Part shown: piece after piece, positions 60,201 to 64,000 of the stretch
Layout of the letters: each line of letters starts with the position of its first letter
How positions within the stretch are numbered: the stretch's first letter is position 1
Assembly (NCBI GenBank): GCA_011009095.1
Contig: VTPC01005366.1
Coordinates: forward strand, 21,174 to 85,173
Source: Ignelater luminosus
Taxonomy: Eukaryota; Arthropoda; Insecta; Coleoptera; Elateridae
Length of the DNA: 64,000 nt
Direction of reading: 5' to 3'
Made by a program: the position numbers and the translations under genes
Notes under the pieces: model-generated
Databases searched by the model: none
Told to the model about the DNA's origin: nothing
Seen by the model: only the letters and a program-made list of their open reading frames with translations

Positions 60201-62639
60201 AGCATATTGCTTTTACATTACTGTTCAGAAAGAATTTTAATAAAGAGACTAAAACGTACTAAGTTAAACTTTATGTCAATCCTGTTTTCTGCCATTACCA
60301 ACATGCATTGACATTTTCAAATGCTTTTGCTCTAGTCATATCGTATCTGATATTGTTTGTGAACCTTTTAGGCAAGTATACGTTTTGAGGTACAGATTTT
60401 AAAGCAAAAATTTCATTGCTTCGTGTATGTCTATAAAAGTAAACTAAAACTACTTAAGTATTACATGAGTCACTGTTTACTTTTAGGTATAGTCACTTGG
60501 GATCTTTTGGACTAAATTTACATCTTCTCTTCTTTACAGGAGTATATCATGTAATGATAATTTAAATATAGCAGCGAAAGCTGTAGTGCAAATTGGACAT
60601 TAAAATAAAGTGCTACAATTTTGAATTTTGTCTCAGTTCCTTCCTTAAGCTCAACTTAAATTCGTTGCGGCATTAAAATATATAAATAGGAATTTGTTTA
60701 AATACGGATCCAAGTTTAAGATGACACGATAAATTAGTCAAATTTATAAAACAACATAACGCATAATTTATAAATTAATTTAAAACAACATTTCTTAGTC
60801 GCGTTTCGTTCTAATTACGAAGTTGTTCCTTCTTATGAAGCCTATCAGGTTTAATAGACTTGTTCTGTCTCTTCAACTGGGAAATTTAATGGTCTATTAG
60901 GAGCAAGCATTATAATTTTAATATTGATATAGGCGCTCAAATTACCTCTTACAGCCCATTACGGTGCTTTAACAGATTGGCGCGTAAAGCACAAACACTA
61001 GGGTTGATTTTATCAGGCACAAAACGTCATTCCCGTTTCTAACAGTGAAAGACTAAAATTTATTGCCGAGTTATGTAAATTACGACAAATTGGTCAACAT
61101 TTATTCATTAGTAAAAAAGGATTTTTTTGAATGGAAGATTGAGATGTCTAGGAAACGCGTTTTTTGCTTTCCGTTTTGCATTTTTTCTCTTCGTTAAACA
61201 ATTTCTTACAATTATCCTAAAAAAAAGATTTATTATGGAATTTTTTTTCCAATGATCTTGTCGTCGGCCAGACAGTTTTGCAATAAATTTTAACCCTACT
61301 CACTAGAATCTTTGTTGGTACCTTGACAAACATAAACTACGAGAATGCCAACCTAAGCAAATTTGTAAGCAAACCCAAGGGTGGAACCGCTTGAGAAAAA
61401 CGATTGGAAAGGATCCGTCATTTTATAAGATTTTGTACGATGTTTCTTACGGTCCGTGATAGGATTGATGTAAAGATTTCGTGGGGATTTTTGATGTAGT
61501 CGAATAATTTTCCAATAATACAATATTTCACTTGAGACCTTTAGCTCGAAATATATATATGTGGAGATGTGTGACACATCCTACATACAATATATAGTAA
61601 AAGAAAAAAAGTTCACAAAAGAAACGCTTCAGAACTGTTTGTTTTGAAATTTATCATTTAACACTCATAAATTCCGACATGCGTTTGTAGCTTTTACCTT
61701 TTTATATTTTCATGGAGGAAAGCTCTGAGTAATTTTACGAGTTTTACGTCTGTCTACACAAGTTTGGGATGTACAGGTGTAAATTGAAAAGATTATACAT
61801 ATTTCAGGATGTGCTGGTGCGTTGAAGTTTGCAATTATTCAAAACTGACAGGCTTAATATTTTTTCCAACATTTTTACCTCATTTTTAATAGGCGCTTTA
61901 AGCTTTATTATGTAAAACACTATAAGGAGATATTTAATTTTTTTAATAATAATTAATTATTGGGATTAAAAGTCACATTCAATTTAAGCGTCATTAACAT
62001 TACTCATTTAAATAGTAAAAAGTTACTTTTTGTATTTTTTTATGGGTCTTACAAATATTCAAATTGATAACAATCGAGAGGCGGCTTTGCAATTGTAATT
62101 TATCGTCATACCGAGGATTGTGTTGTTTAATTTATTGCTATAATAATTTATTTGTTGTAGTGATTGTGTTACATAATTAAATTTAATGAACTGTTGTGTA
62201 AGGTAAATGTTTTCAAAGTTCACACACTGTTTTCATTAATTGCAAATTAATGATTTCGACATTTGGTCTGTATATTATACTAATTTTCTATAATTGAGGG
62301 ATCCTTCTTTTTAAGTAAAATAAGCATGCTTTAGGGCTGTTTTTATATTCCTTCACTTAGTGATCAGTCCACTGCTTTTATATCATATTCTTGGTTGAAT
62401 GACATCATAAACTTCGCATCATTCTACATGTATTAATGTCTAGTATATCTTTACTGCTAATAGTATTTTCAGACATTTAGATATGCCAACGTCATAAAAA
62501 AATTGGAGTTAGGTTATGTTTAGAATTTATACATTTAGATTGAGATACTTTAATAGCCAAAATACTATTTGCGTTTATGCCTTTTCACTTCTGATTCATG
62601 CCCAAAGCTTCCAACTAGTTTAGTCGTGTGAAAACAAAA
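54271..62639. other. AT-rich non-coding stretch
   Basis: The longest stretch without a recognisable feature. Open frames are short and lack domains. No tRNA-like folding, tandem repeat or transposon terminus was noticed on either strand. Confidence 0.5.
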
Positions 62640-63250
62640 TTTCCCTGGAACAATTCTCATTTATTTCGCAACATAATATCCATTTAGCTCCACATACTCG
62701 TACTTTTACTAACGACGTTCTAGAACGGTTATGTCAGATTTGGCGAAATCCTAAAAATAACCATTTATAGCATTGCTGACTTCATTGTCGTTTAAAATAT
62801 ATTTTTGCACCAAGACGTTTTTTAAGGTTACGAAAGAAATAAAGTCGTCTGGGGCTAAATCTGGCACATTTGTTGATTTTAGCCATTGCAACTACTGATG
62901 CGTGGGCTGGTGCATTGTGATGACAATCATTCAAATATTGCAATAAGTTTGCGCAATACTCGCCAATAGTTTTTTACTTTTAAAGTAGTCAGTGAAGAGC
63001 ATGCCAAGGTCGCCGATAGAGTTGTCTTTAACTTCTTTGGAATAACTTTGCCTTTTGCCATCCATTGTTTTAATTGTTGGTTGGTCCCAGGAGTGTTGTG
63101 GAGAATCCAAGTTGTTTTAACTGTTATGCATCGACGTACAGGTTTGGTTGAAACGTTTTACTGATATGCCCAAAGTTTCTGTTATTTTATTTATTTTTGC
63201 TTTACTGTCATCTAAACGCCTTTGTTTATTGCTTGGCCACTACAATGGGA
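62640..63250 (-). pseudogene. Mariner-type transposase relic, internally deleted
   Basis: On the minus strand the pieces run in mariner order. RRLDDSKAKINKITETLGIS (about 63222-63160) resembles the DSK and helix-turn-helix blocks. TTWILHNTP with QQLKQWMAKGKVIPKK (about 63120-63045) corresponds to DETWIHHxTPETKxQSKQW. HNAPAHASVVAMAKINK (about 62915-62865) is the second catalytic Asp block, with the Asp itself changed. FVTLKKRLGAKIYFKRQ (about 62835-62785) is the LFPNLKKxLAGKxF block. The end reads ELNGYYVAK and a stop (about 62695-62665), like the standard ELKGDYVEK C-terminus. The SPDLAPxD segment with the third Asp is deleted between the second-Asp block and the FVTLKK block. It differs too much from the copies at 16574 and 52638 to be the same family. 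Terminal repeats were not found. Confidence 0.75.
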
Positions 63251-64000
63251 GAACTCAGCTCTGTTCCTCTAAAGAAAAAAGAAAAAAAATTCAACCACAA
63301 CATAAATTTTCAGGTTTTCCATTTTTTCAAACAATGCTGGACGAGATCAAACTAATAATAACCAATTGATTGATTTGAAACTTCGAACAGAAACATATAA
63401 AGGATGAAACAGTGCAATACTATCAAGATTTTGAGCGTAATGGCGTTTTGGGATTTTTCTTTTTGCCTTCGTCTAGTAGCTTGGAGATACGATTAACCGT
63501 ATTATCATTTTCGAAAGCCACGCTGATAATCCATCACATATGTTCATTCCTTTACTCTTGAGAAATTGGCGTTACAAATATTAGATGCCTCAACTGCTTT
63601 TTTATTCAACGAATATTTCCATTGTGTTTTGGCACCTAATTTATTAAAAATACACGTTATGGTGTTCAAATATAATTTTCTAACAGACAGTTAACTGATT
63701 AGTTCTTATCTAAATTAATTTTTATGAAACCTTAATAAAGTAAGATTAAAACTGGAGAGTACTATGTATTTTCTCATCAAAACTATTCAAGACTGAAAAC
63801 TGTTTTTGAAATGGTTTTTGCCAAGTCTGTAAGCTAAAAATCTTTAATTGTTTTTTAGTATCTTAACAAATTGGGTTAGATTAAATCTGAGGATGATAAT
63901 GGAAGAAGACTTATTCCGTTGTGCAAGATCCATATGTTTCAGTAGTCTCACAGGCAAAGCAATTCCGAAACCAGGAAAAATCCCAAATCGTTAGAATATT
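63251..64000. other. AT-rich non-coding stretch to the window end
   Basis: Upstream (minus sense) of the mariner relic, the missing N-terminal helix-turn-helix region could not be read. Nothing else was recognised. Confidence 0.5.

Overview
The window looks like AT-rich non-coding DNA from an invertebrate nuclear genome, most likely an insect or other arthropod. The reasons are: no long open frames apart from transposon relics; mariner (DD34D), Tc1-like and several non-LTR retrotransposon (LINE) fossils; tandem satellite-like repeats; and a decayed copy of a nuclear-encoded mitochondrial gene. The species cannot be fixed from the sequence. No intact host protein-coding gene, tRNA, rRNA or CRISPR array was recognised, so the window is probably intergenic or intronic.

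Layout. 1-5.3 kb: nothing recognisable. 5.3-5.5 kb: the C-terminal scrap of a Tc1-type transposase (+). 6.2-6.8 kb: two direct copies of a 286-bp unit. 10.4-11.7 kb: a decayed LINE on the minus strand. 16.57-17.83 kb: a complete but mutated mariner element (copy 1) with both terminal inverted repeats and a TA duplication. 18.95-19.68 kb: an unexplained segment visibly richer in G+C. 22.24-23.37 kb: a processed-looking pseudogene of SDHA, the flavoprotein subunit of succinate dehydrogenase. 27.95-30.14 kb: a roughly 175-180-bp satellite-like repeat with an inverted junction at its left end, interrupted by a Tc1-like transposase relic (-). 30.7-31.0 kb: LINE scrap (+). 34.8-35.1 kb: possible LINE tail (-). 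39.5-40.9 kb: LINE relic with reverse transcriptase and RNase H motifs (-). 44.7-47.5 kb: a 380-390-bp tandem repeat split by a LINE (+) that ends in an AAG-repeat tail. 49.8-50.4 kb: another LINE reverse transcriptase relic (-). 52.64-53.87 kb: mariner copy 2, close to copy 1 but lacking its 3' end. 62.6-63.25 kb: an older, internally deleted mariner-type transposase (-) of another lineage.

Function. The elements do not form a pathway. Each transposase and reverse transcriptase frame seen here carries stops or frameshifts, so none should be autonomous as it stands. The window is a record of repeated insertion and decay: DNA transposons and LINEs landing in or beside tandem repeats, plus one gene retrocopy. 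I found no convincing undescribed biological system. The observations most worth following are the SDHA retrocopy, the two tandem arrays interrupted by transposons, and the inverted satellite junction.
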